A DNA stretch of 64,000 bases from Sipunculus nudus (lineage: Eukaryota; Annelida; Sipuncula; Golfingiida; Sipunculidae), in contig JAPPUL010000068.1 in NCBI GenBank assembly GCA_026874595.1, forward strand, positions 263,001 through 327,000, in the 5' to 3' direction. The number at the start of each line of letters is the position of its first letter. Position 1 is the stretch's first letter. Shown here piece after piece: positions 16,699 to 26,332 of the stretch. The notes beneath the pieces were generated by a model. That model had not been told where the DNA came from. It did not search any database and was given only the letters and a program-made list of their open reading frames with translations. Both the position numbers and the translations under genes were made by a program.

Positions 16699-16805
16699 AA
16701 AAATGAAAGATGATATAATTACCTAAAAAAAACAAAATCTAAATAACATACTAAAGATAGTATAACTAAATCATTTGGATAAGAGAAAAACTGTTGTATT
16801 TAAAT

Positions 16806-16879
16806 TAGCGGGGGTAGGACTTGAACCTACGATCTTCGGGTTATGAGCCCGACGAGATAGCCATCTTCTCCACCCCGCA
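16806..16879 (-). tRNA. Initiator tRNA-fMet (CAT)
   Basis: The - strand sequence has GTCGGGCTCATAACCCGA, the three stacked G-C pairs of the anticodon stem that mark initiators. The T-arm has GGTTCAAGTCC and the acceptor stem is GCGGGG/CCCCGC. The first pair of the acceptor is unmade, U1 opposite U72, where many bacteria have C1 opposite A72. CCA is not encoded. Confidence 0.93.
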
Positions 16880-17078
16880 ACGATATGTGTATAGATAATG
16901 ATAGTACATTTACAGTATATGTCAAGGGTAGTAGCATCTAAAAAGCAAACTATGTATAGATAGTTTAAAACAACACCAATTATTAAGATTCCAAGCTAAT
17001 TAATTTAAAACTAGTAAGACAAACTAAAACAATACATTACAACCACTCATAAAACACTTCATATATATAAAAAAATGC

Positions 17079-17543
17079 TTAAGCCAAAACTCCAAAACAA
17101 ATAGCAGCAATACTAAGAGCAAACATAACATAATGTAATATTCGTATGCGTTTAAAAGCTGCATCAATAAGAGCACTACCCTCTGATTTTTCTAACTTAT
17201 CTATATCTCTCTTTATAATAGGACGTACAACAAATATTACTAAAATCCATAAAAGCCATATCAAAAACATAAGTAAAACATAAATTCCCCTCCCTTCAAA
17301 AAGAGCTGAAAAAGAAGTTTTATAAGCTAAGTGCATAAGGTAAAGTCCACTAAGTCCTACTATTATACTATATACCTTTGCATATGGAGTAAAGCCCTTT
17401 TCTATATCTCTAAAAGATGATAGCTTATCTAAAGGATTAGTAAGCTTATTAAGAGAAGGTAGCAAAATCAAACTTACATAAGCACCTCCTCCTGCCCAAA
17501 AAACTACACTAAGTACATGAATAATTAGAACAATTTCAAACAT
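17079..17543 (-). CDS. Small integral membrane protein, CopD/HemJ-like appearance
   Basis: This 154-residue protein has four membrane segments (about residues 1-27, 55-75, 85-110 and 132-153). The first contains IIHVLSVVFWAGGG. The His and the W-x-GG arrangement resembles the first helix of CopD- and HemJ-type membrane proteins, in which the His may bind haem or metal. A further His lies in RILHYVMF of the last helix. The start at 17543 has TAGGAG upstream. It stands alone between the tRNAs and ychF. The resemblance is weak, so only a membrane location is firm. Confidence 0.7.
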   Translation of the reverse strand: MFEIVLIIHVLSVVFWAGGGAYVSLILLPSLNKLTNPLDKLSSFRDIEKGFTPYAKVYSIIVGLSGLYLMHLAYKTSFSALFEGRGIYVLLMFLIWLLWILVIFVVRPIIKRDIDKLEKSEGSALIDAAFKRIRILHYVMFALSIAAICFGVLA

Positions 17544-17636
17544 AATTTTATTCTCCTACCGTTTCTTAATATAATAATCTTATTAAATTAATTAGTTATT
17601 ATAAAATACATAAAAAAAAACTTAAGGACTAACTAT

Positions 17637-18743
17637 ATGGGATTTTCATGCGGCATTATAGGACTTCCGAATGTCGGTAAGTCAACATTATTTAACGCAT
17701 TAACTAAAAAGGGTGCCGAAAGTTCAAATTATCCATTCTGCACTATAGACCCCAATATTGGAGTTGTGCCTCTGCCTGACACTCGTATGCAAGAGATACT
17801 TAAGCATGTTATTACTAAAAAAGTCGTTCCTACTTTTATGCATTTTACTGATATTGCAGGACTTATTAAAGGCGCAAGTCAGGGGCAGGGGCTTGGTAAT
17901 AAGTTTTTAGCTCATATACGAGAGGTTTTGGCTATTGCTCATGTTGTTCGGATCTTTTCGGATAAGGATATTGCTCATGTTGGACAGATTGACCCTATTG
18001 GTGATTTTGATATTGTTATGACAGAATTAAAGCTTAAGGATATGGAGAGTATAGAAAAGCGTTTATCTCGTCTTGAAAAGGAGATTAAATCAGGGAGTAA
18101 GGAAACAAAGGAAGAACATAGATTTTTAAAAGAAGTACAGATGCATTTAAATGGTGATAAGCTGTTGTCTTCCATAAAGATGGGTAATGAAGAGCATGCT
18201 TTACTTAAAGGCCTTAGTCTTTTGACATTAAAACCGCAAATAATCGTTGCAAATGTTAGTGAGACCCAGCTTAAGGCTCTTGACGATGACAAGTATTATA
18301 CTAAATTAAAACGTTATGCAAAGGAAGAGCATAATATAAAAGTTATTCCTTTATGTGCACAGATTGAGAAAGAACTTGCGAATGACCTTACTGAGGATGA
18401 GTATAGCCAGTATTTAGAAACTTTTGGACTTAAGGAGTCTTCTTTGACTAAGCTTATAACAGAGGGGCATGAGCTGCTTGACCTAATTACATTTTATACA
18501 ATTGGAGACAAGGAATGCCGTGGATGGGACATAAAAAGAGGTTCTAATGCGCTTTATGCAGCTTCCAAAATACATACAGATATAGAAAAAGGGTTTATAC
18601 GTGCACAGATAATATCATATAAAGATTTCGTAGAAAATGAATGTTCATATTCAAGATGTAAAGATAAGGGTAAAATGCGTCTTGAAGGTAAGGATTACAT
18701 TATGGAAGACGGAGACATTGTACATTTTAGGTTTAATGTTTAA
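17637..18743 (+). CDS. ychF: Ribosome-associated ATPase/GTPase YchF
   Basis: YchF (OLA1 type) is an Obg-related P-loop protein that prefers ATP and binds ribosomes. The P-loop is GLPNVGKST, then DIAGLIKGASQGQGLGN (switch region). The NKxD motif is replaced by NVSE, the hallmark that explains ATP use. A helical coiled-coil insert lies near residues 128-180. The C-terminal TGS domain has TFYTIGDKECRGW and the conserved ending DYIMEDGDIVHFRFNV. Length 368 is standard. AAGGA stands before ATG 17637. Confidence 0.96.
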   Translation: MGFSCGIIGLPNVGKSTLFNALTKKGAESSNYPFCTIDPNIGVVPLPDTRMQEILKHVITKKVVPTFMHFTDIAGLIKGASQGQGLGNKFLAHIREVLAIAHVVRIFSDKDIAHVGQIDPIGDFDIVMTELKLKDMESIEKRLSRLEKEIKSGSKETKEEHRFLKEVQMHLNGDKLLSSIKMGNEEHALLKGLSLLTLKPQIIVANVSETQLKALDDDKYYTKLKRYAKEEHNIKVIPLCAQIEKELANDLTEDEYSQYLETFGLKESSLTKLITEGHELLDLITFYTIGDKECRGWDIKRGSNALYAASKIHTDIEKGFIRAQIISYKDFVENECSYSRCKDKGKMRLEGKDYIMEDGDIVHFRFNV

Positions 18744-18821
18744 TATTTATAGGTTTAAACGATATACAACAAAAGATAATAAGTAAAGCTTATCTGAGCT
18801 GGACAGCCTTTAGTAATTAAT

Positions 18822-18849
18822 TTGACTTATAATATTTTTGTGTTATAAT
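18822..18849 (+). promoter_or_regulatory. Promoter of the lipoprotein gene at 18905
   Basis: TTGACT at 18822-18827 and a perfect TATAAT at 18844-18849, 16 bases apart, lie 55 bases before the ATG. Confidence 0.65.
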
Positions 18850-18904
18850 TGTTCATTAGACATTTTCCTATTGTCATTTTTTTTTTATTGGAGAAATTTA
18901 AAAA

Positions 18905-19633
18905 ATGAAACACTCTATCACAATGATACCTTTAGTGCTTATTGCACTTTTTGCTCTTACACTTAGCTCATGCAAAAGTGATGGCACGAACACAGATGAC
19001 AACATGGAAGAACTAACATATACTCCTACTGCGGATTCTATCTTTCTAAACTTCCATGAGACAGAAGAAGGCATAAATCCAACAAATAACGTAATAAATC
19101 ACTTGAAGGGTCAAATTAAGAGTGCTCATGAGTCAGGTTCCCCTACAATTAAATTTAGCAATATCCCAGCAGATGCTACACACGTACACATTATAGGTTA
19201 TAAAGCTTATATTGGTAAGGGAGTTGGTGACGGGATATCAAAAGACAAGGGGGGTACTGGCATAAAACCACCTGCTAAAAGGCCAAAGACATTGCCAACA
19301 GAAAAAGATAAACTTATATTTCTAGTCTTAAACATAGAGAAAGATAAAGCATCAAGTGACATATCAGGTTACCAGACAGCTGACGGGCAGATAGATAAAA
19401 ACAAATTTAGTTCTAACGTGGGCGAGGTAATATACAAAAAATGGGCACTCAACTCTCGTATTGTTAGTGGTTACTTTACTGTTTATAGATTTAGAGTATA
19501 TACAACCCAAGAAAAGATTAGCGGTATTGACCCAAATGAAGCTACTCCTAAAACTGTAATAGATGCATTTGCGGCTGGGAATGCTCGTTTATTAAAGACT
19601 GAAACCCACTTTAGTTATACCTCTCCTAAGTAG
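18905..19633 (+). CDS. Hypothetical lipoprotein
   Basis: ATG 18905 follows TTGGAG. MKHSITMIPLVLIALFAL leads to the lipobox TLSSC, so the protein is lipid-anchored. A short Asp/Thr-rich linker is followed by a domain of about 200 residues with beta-rich patterns: IKFSNIPADATHVHIIGYKAYIG, LIFLVLNIEKD and a YFTVYRFRVYT strand. No catalytic motif is visible and I do not recognise the family. It is transcribed alone from a good promoter and is not part of the kelch family, although the signal peptide ends in the same LSSC. Confidence 0.85.
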   Translation: MKHSITMIPLVLIALFALTLSSCKSDGTNTDDNMEELTYTPTADSIFLNFHETEEGINPTNNVINHLKGQIKSAHESGSPTIKFSNIPADATHVHIIGYKAYIGKGVGDGISKDKGGTGIKPPAKRPKTLPTEKDKLIFLVLNIEKDKASSDISGYQTADGQIDKNKFSSNVGEVIYKKWALNSRIVSGYFTVYRFRVYTTQEKISGIDPNEATPKTVIDAFAAGNARLLKTETHFSYTSPK

Positions 19634-19777
19634 TGCTGCACTGGGCTGGAGAGCTTCTTACAGTTTAGCTTTTAGATAAAGTGTTTTGCTTTTAGGCTTT
19701 TTTGCCTTTATGTGAGTTTATATTTCAGGTGATTATCTTTATCTTTATAATACTCCTTGCTCTTTAAACTTAGGTTA

Positions 19778-20695
19778 ATGGTTAATTTAAATACTAATAT
19801 CGGAAGTCTAATAATTAAAAATCCCGTTATCGCTGCATCTGGCACTTGTGGATACGGAGTTGAACTTATTGACATTTTGGATATTAATAAACTAGGGGCG
19901 ATCTCGGTCAAAGGTCTACACCTAAACCCTCAGAAAGGTAATTCTCCTACTAGGATATTTGAAACCCCTTGTGGAATGCTTAATGCCATTGGTTTGCAGG
20001 GTATTGGGATAAATGCTTTTAAAAAGGACAAAATGCCCATCCTTAGAAACTTTGATACTCATATAATACTTAACTTTTGGGGGAAAACTCAAAAGGAATA
20101 TGAGGATGCTCTTTATTTACTTAATGATTTTGAGGAGGGAGATATTTCGGCTCTTGAACTTAATGTCTCTTGTCCGAATATTAAAGAAGGTGGCATTACA
20201 TTTGGAACTGACCCAAAAGCCCTTGGCAAACTCGTTAATTCTCTTGCCAAAAAAACGTCATTGCCTCTTATCGTAAAACTCTCTCCTAATGTAACTTCTA
20301 TTGCGACAATGGCTAAAATAGCTCAAGACAATGGTGCAGATGCTATTTCGTTAATTAATACCTATCCTGCTATGGCAATAGATATTAAAAAAAGAAAACC
20401 TATCCTTTCTAATGTAACCGGAGGACTATCAGGTCCTGCCATTAAACCTATTGCCCTTAAAATGCTTTGGGATGCTTATTGTGCTGTTGATATCCCTCTT
20501 ATTGGCATCGGTGGGATTATGTGTGCTAATGATGCTCTTGAATTTATTATAGCTGGGGCTTCCGCTGTGCAAATTGGTACTGCTAACTTCGTTGACCCTT
20601 TTGCTACCTTGAATATTTTAAACGGGATTTATGATTATTGTAAAGATAACAGTATATCCGATATAAAATCTTTGATAGGAAGCTTAGAAGTTTAA
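19778..20695 (+). CDS. pyrD: Dihydroorotate dehydrogenase, class 1B type
   Basis: PyrD oxidises dihydroorotate to orotate in pyrimidine synthesis, using FMN. I start at ATG 19778 (TTAGGT just before), which gives MVNLNTNIGSL as in homologues; a TTG at 19757 is also open. Signatures are NPVIAASGTCGYG, the substrate loop TPCGMLNAIGLQGIG, ELNVSCPNI, LSPNVTSI, INTYPAMAID, GGLSGPAIKP and GIGGIMCANDALEFIIAGASAVQIGTANF (FMN phosphate site). These fit class 1B, which normally works with the electron-transfer subunit PyrK. PyrK is not in the window. pyrE lies at 39782. Confidence 0.94.
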   Translation: MVNLNTNIGSLIIKNPVIAASGTCGYGVELIDILDINKLGAISVKGLHLNPQKGNSPTRIFETPCGMLNAIGLQGIGINAFKKDKMPILRNFDTHIILNFWGKTQKEYEDALYLLNDFEEGDISALELNVSCPNIKEGGITFGTDPKALGKLVNSLAKKTSLPLIVKLSPNVTSIATMAKIAQDNGADAISLINTYPAMAIDIKKRKPILSNVTGGLSGPAIKPIALKMLWDAYCAVDIPLIGIGGIMCANDALEFIIAGASAVQIGTANFVDPFATLNILNGIYDYCKDNSISDIKSLIGSLEV

Positions 20696-20699
20696 AAGC

Positions 20700-20732
20700 A
20701 GGAACAAAAGAGGAACAAAAGAGGAACAAAAC
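20700..20732 (+). repeat. 11-bp tandem repeat, three copies, in the ribosome-binding region
   Basis: The unit AGGAACAAAAG is repeated at 20700, 20711 and 20722, just before ATG 20736. Each unit offers an AGGA ribosome-binding core; the last one is nearest to usable spacing. Confidence 0.9.
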
Positions 20733-20735
20733 ATT

Positions 20736-21581
20736 ATGCTAATTAAGAAAATATCGACTATTCTTGTTGCACTCATAGTTATAATAGCAATTCCAAGCAT
20801 TACCATGTTTAACGATAATAAAGCTCAGGCTTACTTTTATGTTTCAATGCGATATATTGGTCTTATAGAGCTTGGACAGCTTGATTCTAACAATAAAAAT
20901 ATTAATAAAGCCCTTAATTATGCTCAAAAAGCTTTAACTTTTAACGAAAACCACCCTCAAGCAAATTACATCTACTCTCATACTTTACTAAAGTATTACA
21001 ACAACCCTAAAAAGGCTCTTATACATATGAAAAAAGCATTAAACGCATTCCCACAAAGCCCAAGATTAAATAGTATAACTTCTCTTATATATCTTGAAAT
21101 TGGAAGTAGAACTAACAAAACACATGCCATAAAGAATAATCCAAACTTACAAAAGGCTTTGGAACATGCTAATATTGCATTGGAATATGCTAAAGAAGAT
21201 AATGAAAGAATAGCTTATATTAGCCAGATTTCCGAACTACATTATAAATTGAAAAACTTCTCTAAAGTCGATACTTTGTTTACAAATAGTTTAAAAGACT
21301 TTCCCAAAAGTTACGTCCTCCACAACAACTATGCCTGGTTCCTTTTAGAGGAATCTTCTTTATTTAATCCTCACAAAGCTTTAGTTCATGCTAAGAAAGC
21401 TGCCGAATTAAGTAGCTCTTTAAAACCATATATTTTAGATACTTTGGCTACTGCCTATTTTAAACTTGGACAAGTACATAAGGCTATTGAACTTGAAAAA
21501 GAGGCTTATAAATTATCTTCTTCTAAGAAAGATAAAGAATTGTTCCTAAGAAAGATTAACAAGTTTAAACAAAGTTTATAG
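20736..21581 (+). CDS. TPR-repeat protein with N-terminal membrane anchor
   Basis: A single hydrophobic segment at residues 5-22 anchors or exports the protein. The remaining 250 residues are helical pairs of TPR type, about 34 residues each, with the A...Y..... pattern: NYAQKALTFNENHPQANY, HMKKALNAFPQSPRLN, HANIALEYAKEDNER, then HNNYAWFLLEE and LATAYFKLGQVHKAIELEKEA. TPRs bind partner proteins, here probably on the periplasmic side. The gene follows pyrD by 40 bases; the gap is filled by an 11-bp repeat carrying three AGGA cores. No specific partner can be named. Confidence 0.85.
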   Translation: MLIKKISTILVALIVIIAIPSITMFNDNKAQAYFYVSMRYIGLIELGQLDSNNKNINKALNYAQKALTFNENHPQANYIYSHTLLKYYNNPKKALIHMKKALNAFPQSPRLNSITSLIYLEIGSRTNKTHAIKNNPNLQKALEHANIALEYAKEDNERIAYISQISELHYKLKNFSKVDTLFTNSLKDFPKSYVLHNNYAWFLLEESSLFNPHKALVHAKKAAELSSSLKPYILDTLATAYFKLGQVHKAIELEKEAYKLSSSKKDKELFLRKINKFKQSL

Positions 21582-21596
21582 CTTTTATCTATTCTT

Positions 21597-22916
21597 TTAT
21601 AACTTAGACTTTATAAGCTCGTAGGTCTTTTTACTCCCATTTCTACGCTTTTTGAAAACATCTTTTGCATTATTACCTATAATCTTTCTATAACCAGGGC
21701 ATAGAACTAACTTACGGATGTTTTTATATATAAAAGATTTGACCCCTTCATATTCCTTATTGCAAACTATTAATCCACACTCTTTTTTAGATTCATTTAC
21801 TATATATTCTATACTTTCATAGTAGGGACCTACTAAAACTGCTTTTCCAAAGTGCATTGCCTCTAGTGGATTATGGCCGCCAAGCCCTTTTATTAGCGTG
21901 CCGCCAAGTATCACTATATCAGATAGCTTATAAAACGATACAAGTTCTCCCATTATATCAACTACTAGTACTTTTAATAATATATCATAAAGAGAAACTC
22001 CTTTGTAACCACCTCTTATATATTCACTTAACAAGATAGTCTTAAAACCACGCTCTTTACTTGCTTTTACACATTTTAAAGCCTCCTTAACATCTCTTGG
22101 GGCAAGTATTAAAAACAATTTATCATTACGTTTTAAAAGCTTTGTAAAACTATCAAGCACTAATTCGTATTCTCCCCCATGCACGCTGCCAGCAACTATA
22201 TATTTTTTCCCCAAAAACTCCTCTTGCTCCAAAAACCTTTTCTCAATACCACTTAATCTGCTATCTACTAATATGTCAAACTTTAGGTTATCTATAATAT
22301 TTATCTTGCTCCCTAAAATGCCCAGTTCCATAAGCCCTTTACAATCTTTTTGTGTTTGTACAAAAAGATGATTATGACAATTGAATACTTTACTAAACAA
22401 AAGCTTTAAACGTTTGTAACGCCTTATGACATCATCTCCTATATGGCCATTTATCATGTATGTCTTTATTTTTAAAAGCTTTGCCATAAGCAAAAAAAAG
22501 GGCCATACCTCAACTTCTGCAAAACATACTGCTTTTGGCTTTATCCGTTTAAGATATAGATACACAGGTATAGGATTATCGTATGGGAAATAGCTTACTT
22601 TGTCTTCTTTATATATACGTTTGGCAAGAACTAGCCCAGACTTTGTATTCGTTGTTATTAAAAGTCTAAAACCCTTTCGGGCAAGACTTGCAAAGTACTC
22701 CAAAGACGCAAGTTCTCCTGCTGATACTCCGTGTAGCCACAAGATATCCTTATCCTCATAATCTGATTGCTTTTTTGACAAATCTTTTGACAAATCTTTA
22801 AATGGGAATATTTTCTTTATATGTTCTTTCCATCCAGGAATATACAAAAACATAAAAAGTATATAAAGACTTGATAAAACAAAATAAACTATTAGTAAAA
22901 TAAAAAACATTCTCAC
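21597..22916 (-). CDS. waaA: 3-deoxy-D-manno-octulosonic acid (Kdo) transferase
   Basis: WaaA (KdtA) adds Kdo to lipid IVA at the inner membrane, joining lipid A and the LPS core. A membrane segment at residues 3-24 anchors the N-terminus. The glycosyltransferase features are WLHGVSAGELAS, TTNTKSGL, FAEVEVWPFFL, AGSVHGGEYE, LILAPRD and GGHNPLEAMHFGKAVLVGP, all typical of the family. Length 439 is normal. The frame opens at GTG 22916; ATG 22910, two codons in, is an equally good start. It converges with the TPR gene, 15 bases between stops. With lpxA it shows a Kdo-lipid A envelope. Confidence 0.93.
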   Translation of the reverse strand: MRMFFILLIVYFVLSSLYILFMFLYIPGWKEHIKKIFPFKDLSKDLSKKQSDYEDKDILWLHGVSAGELASLEYFASLARKGFRLLITTNTKSGLVLAKRIYKEDKVSYFPYDNPIPVYLYLKRIKPKAVCFAEVEVWPFFLLMAKLLKIKTYMINGHIGDDVIRRYKRLKLLFSKVFNCHNHLFVQTQKDCKGLMELGILGSKINIIDNLKFDILVDSRLSGIEKRFLEQEEFLGKKYIVAGSVHGGEYELVLDSFTKLLKRNDKLFLILAPRDVKEALKCVKASKERGFKTILLSEYIRGGYKGVSLYDILLKVLVVDIMGELVSFYKLSDIVILGGTLIKGLGGHNPLEAMHFGKAVLVGPYYESIEYIVNESKKECGLIVCNKEYEGVKSFIYKNIRKLVLCPGYRKIIGNNAKDVFKKRRNGSKKTYELIKSKL

Positions 22917-23035
22917 TATTATCTTAAGCTATTTATTCATATATTATATTTATCTTTTATATTTATCTTTAAAACTATAGTGTTTTTACTTCTTAGTATT
23001 TATTGTTTTATTTATTTGAAGCTAATTAGTGTATC

Positions 23036-23716
23036 GTGATTACTCTTAAAGACGTCTCTAAAACATATAAGAAAGATAATTATAAAGTCCTTAATAAGAT
23101 AAACTTTACTTGCAAGGATAAGGACTTTTTATGCATTACAGGTCCGTCTGGTTGTGGCAAAACTACTTTGCTTAATATAATTACAGGACTTACAAAGCCT
23201 TCATCAGGTGATATTTTCTTTGATGACAGCAAAGTTAAAGGCTTTTTTGATTTTAAAAGCTCTTTGTTTCGAAGTCAAAATATTGGCTTTGTATTCCAAG
23301 ATTTTAGACTTATACCCTATCATTCTGTTTTGGAAAATGTAATAATGCCTCTAAAGTTCTCTGATATCCCCCAAAAGGAACATAAAGACATTGCCTGCTC
23401 TCTTTTAAATGATATGAAGATCTTTGATAAGCGTCAGCATAAACCTAACGAACTCTCTGGCGGTCAGCAACAACGAGTTGCTATTGCGCGCGCTATGGTC
23501 AAAAAACCTAAGGTGATACTCGCTGATGAGCCTACTGGGAATTTAGATGATCTTAATGCCAAAAGCATTATTAATATTTTTATGAATATTAACTCAAATC
23601 TAAATACCGCATTCGTTATTGCAACACATGATAAATTATTTATGCAACAAGCCCAGAAAGTTTATACACTTGAAAATTCGAAGCTTACTAACTCAACCGA
23701 TAAGGAGTACAATTAG
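23036..23716 (+). CDS. ABC transporter ATP-binding protein (LolD/MacB/FtsE type)
   Basis: The GTG at 23036 starts a 226-residue ATPase. It has Walker A GPSGCGKTT, Q-loop FVFQDFRLIPY, signature LSGGQQQRVAIARAM, Walker B VILADEPTGNLD and H-loop ATHD. The spacing and FRLIPYHSVLENV suit the subfamily that includes LolD, MacB and FtsE. These ATPases work with FtsX-like permeases, and one follows after six bases. LolD would fit a cell with many lipoproteins. FtsE is less likely because the partner permease is longer than FtsX and contains a large extracytoplasmic domain. Confidence 0.9.
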   Translation: MITLKDVSKTYKKDNYKVLNKINFTCKDKDFLCITGPSGCGKTTLLNIITGLTKPSSGDIFFDDSKVKGFFDFKSSLFRSQNIGFVFQDFRLIPYHSVLENVIMPLKFSDIPQKEHKDIACSLLNDMKIFDKRQHKPNELSGGQQQRVAIARAMVKKPKVILADEPTGNLDDLNAKSIINIFMNINSNLNTAFVIATHDKLFMQQAQKVYTLENSKLTNSTDKEYN

Positions 23717-23722
23717 CAAAGT

Positions 23723-25141
23723 ATGTTTAATAAATTTTTAAATATTACCTCCATACTGTTTATAAATCTAAGACGCAATTGGGGAAAAGAACTCTTTATT
23801 GGATTTGGGATAATACTTGCTTTAATTGTACTAATTACCGGAAACACCATTACAAAGGGGCTTAAAACTGTTTATGAGAAAAGCCTTTTTAGCAATATCC
23901 CGTTTAACGAGATTAAAATTGATGGCTCTGTTAAAACAGTTATTGAAGGCAGTATCTTTAATATTCAGGAAGTACAACGAAAACGTACCGTACATAACAT
24001 ATCACAACAATTTATAAACGAAATTAAAACTTGGGAAGAGGTTAAGACCATTTATCCCGTTACTAAAGCTCTATTCCCTATCAGTGTATATGTCATTGCA
24101 AAGCCGCCTATAAGAAATAATGAAACCATCTTTATTCTAGAACCTCCGGTCGTAGGCATTCCTGAACCCATTGCTGATAAATATATTAAGCAATACTCAA
24201 GTAAAGACGCTCTTAAAGAATATAAAAATAACTTCCCAAATGGATTTAAAAAGCATAATGGCTTTATTCCTGTTCTTATCCCTCGTTATCTGCAAGACAT
24301 CGGGACTAGTGTTATGCAGGCTAATACATTTCCTGATATGAACTTATCTGTATTACAAAATTTCTTCACCCTTAACATCCTTTTCAACAAATCTACTTTC
24401 ATTTCTTCTCAATACCAAAAATCTAATGTAAACAACTTGTATGGCAAAATAGTTGGCTTTTCTGATCTGAACTTAACTGCTGGTATTGCTATGCCTCAGG
24501 AGGAACTTGAAGCTATTAAAAAGACGGTCTTGTCAGATAACGAAAGTTCTGGTTTTGAGTCTTTAATCATACGTTTTAAAAAGGATTCTAACGTTAAGGC
24601 ATTTACACAAAAGGTCAAGACTTTTGCTTTAAAGCATAATATCAAAGTTGCTGAATCGTCTTTAGTTTCAAAGCTTTCTGAGTATATTCAAAGCTTTATA
24701 CAATATTTTGAGTTAACTATATTTATAATTGGTGGGACTATTTTATTGGTTAGTGCTATATCTATATTTTATGCTTTCTCATACCTATTTATTCAACGCA
24801 ATTTGGAACTCGGTCTTTATAGATTCTTTGGCGCCACCAATACATATATTGCAATATTAACCGCACTTGAAGCCCTCATTATCGGCATTTTCTTCGCTGC
24901 TTTAGGTTTTATTTTAAGCTATCTTATAACAGATATTTACATAATTAAAGATTCTCAAAGCATTATGAAGCTTTTACCTGATAATATTAAAGCTTACATC
25001 TTTAACCAAGAACTTAAAGATATTTTTAAATTCTATTACAACGATAATATAATATTTATTGCCATTGCTTGTCTTACGTCTATCTTAAGCGCACTTAGTG
25101 TCGCTATCATAAACACTATTAGGTGGAATAATAATAACTGA
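23723..25141 (+). CDS. ABC transporter permease, MacB/LolE/FtsX family
   Basis: The permease has one membrane segment near residues 24-44, a soluble domain of about 290 residues, and three segments near residues 334-360, 378-402 and 438-462. This 1+3 layout with a large periplasmic domain is that of the MacB/LolC/LolE superfamily. The second segment contains GGTILLVSAISIFYAFSYLF, and ELGLYRFFGATNTYI sits where the family has its coupling loop to the ATPase. It is translated six bases after the ATPase gene. Lipoprotein release or peptide export are possible roles. Confidence 0.85.
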   Translation: MFNKFLNITSILFINLRRNWGKELFIGFGIILALIVLITGNTITKGLKTVYEKSLFSNIPFNEIKIDGSVKTVIEGSIFNIQEVQRKRTVHNISQQFINEIKTWEEVKTIYPVTKALFPISVYVIAKPPIRNNETIFILEPPVVGIPEPIADKYIKQYSSKDALKEYKNNFPNGFKKHNGFIPVLIPRYLQDIGTSVMQANTFPDMNLSVLQNFFTLNILFNKSTFISSQYQKSNVNNLYGKIVGFSDLNLTAGIAMPQEELEAIKKTVLSDNESSGFESLIIRFKKDSNVKAFTQKVKTFALKHNIKVAESSLVSKLSEYIQSFIQYFELTIFIIGGTILLVSAISIFYAFSYLFIQRNLELGLYRFFGATNTYIAILTALEALIIGIFFAALGFILSYLITDIYIIKDSQSIMKLLPDNIKAYIFNQELKDIFKFYYNDNIIFIAIACLTSILSALSVAIINTIRWNNNN

Positions 25142-25165
25142 TTTTAGTATTCAAATTTTAATTTA

Positions 25166-26290
25166 TTAATAAAACGAACTTTTTATGTGTTCGTATAATG
25201 ATTTTGGTTTGGGGGATTCCTCACCTCTTAGTGTTGCAAACTCCTTCAGAAGCTCTTTCTCCCGTTTGCTCATGTTTTGAGGGGTCTCTACTATTATCTT
25301 TACTAAAAAGTCTCCTTTCCCATATCGATTTAAATAAGGTATGCCATGCCCTTTTAGACGAAGTATCTTATTACTTTGGGTCCCCTCTGGCACCTTAAGT
25401 TTTATCTTCTTTTCATCAAGTGTCGGTACTAATATCTCACATCCTAATGCTGCATTTACCACAGGTACCGATACTTCACAATATATGTCATTTCCTTCCC
25501 TTTTGAAAAATTCATGCTGCAATACATTTAGTACTATATATAAATCCCCTGAACTTCCATTATGTTTTCCAGGTTCACCCTCGCCTGATATCTTTATCTT
25601 TGTTCCCGTTTCAACGCCTGCCGGAATCTTTATAGCTATCTTCTTACGCCTTTTGACTACTCCTCGTCCTGCACATTCTCTACACGGATTACTTATCATT
25701 ACCCCACTACCATTACAACTGTGGCATGTTGACGTGAAACTAAAAAAACCTTGTGACCTTGAAACCTGTCCCCGACCCCCACATGTACTACAGGTTATTG
25801 GATTTGTCCCCTTCTTTGCACCACTTCCATTACATTCACCGCATCTTTCGTCTTTCGGAATCTCAACCTCTGCTTCTTTCCCATATACTGCATCTTTGAA
25901 GGTTATCTCTAAGTCAAAACGGTAGTCCGCACCTCGTCTGCCTTGATTCCCGCGACGCCTTGACCCTCCTCCAAAAAATCCTTCAAATAAATCTTCAAAC
26001 CCTTCAAATATATCGCCAAATCCTCCTCCCCCAAACCCTCCAAATCCTCCCCCTTGTGCTCCATCAAATGCTGAATGTCCAAATTGATCATACTTTGAGC
26101 GCTTTTGTTCGTCTCCAAGTACCTCATACGCCTCCGTTGCCTCTTTGAACCTCTCTTCTGCCACCTTGTCTCCTGCGTTCTTATCAGGATGATATTTTAC
26201 TGCAAGCTTCCTATACGCTGATTTAATCTCACTCTGACTTGCAGCCTTACCCACTCCAAGCACTTCGTAGTAATCTCTTTTATTTGACAT
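25166..26290 (-). CDS. dnaJ: Chaperone protein DnaJ
   Basis: DnaJ delivers substrates to DnaK and stimulates its ATPase. It has the complete type I layout. The J-domain occupies residues 1-70 with HPD in KYHPDKN. A Gly/Phe-rich region spans about 75-120. The zinc domain has four CxxCxGxG-type motifs ([32 protein letters not shown]), followed by the C-terminal beta domains. Length 374 is standard. It is the last gene of the grpE-dnaK-dnaJ operon, 42 bases after dnaK, with AAAAGGG before the ATG. Confidence 0.97.
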   Translation of the reverse strand: MSNKRDYYEVLGVGKAASQSEIKSAYRKLAVKYHPDKNAGDKVAEERFKEATEAYEVLGDEQKRSKYDQFGHSAFDGAQGGGFGGFGGGGFGDIFEGFEDLFEGFFGGGSRRRGNQGRRGADYRFDLEITFKDAVYGKEAEVEIPKDERCGECNGSGAKKGTNPITCSTCGGRGQVSRSQGFFSFTSTCHSCNGSGVMISNPCRECAGRGVVKRRKKIAIKIPAGVETGTKIKISGEGEPGKHNGSSGDLYIVLNVLQHEFFKREGNDIYCEVSVPVVNAALGCEILVPTLDEKKIKLKVPEGTQSNKILRLKGHGIPYLNRYGKGDFLVKIIVETPQNMSKREKELLKEFATLRGEESPKPKSLYEHIKSSFY

Positions 26291-26332
26291 ACTAGACCCT
26301 TTTAAATCCTTCTCCTTATTTATATATGAATA

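Noticed and set aside
23036-25141. ftsE-ftsX
   Set aside because: The permease is about 470 residues with a domain of about 290 residues between helix one and two, larger than FtsX and closer to LolC/E or MacB.
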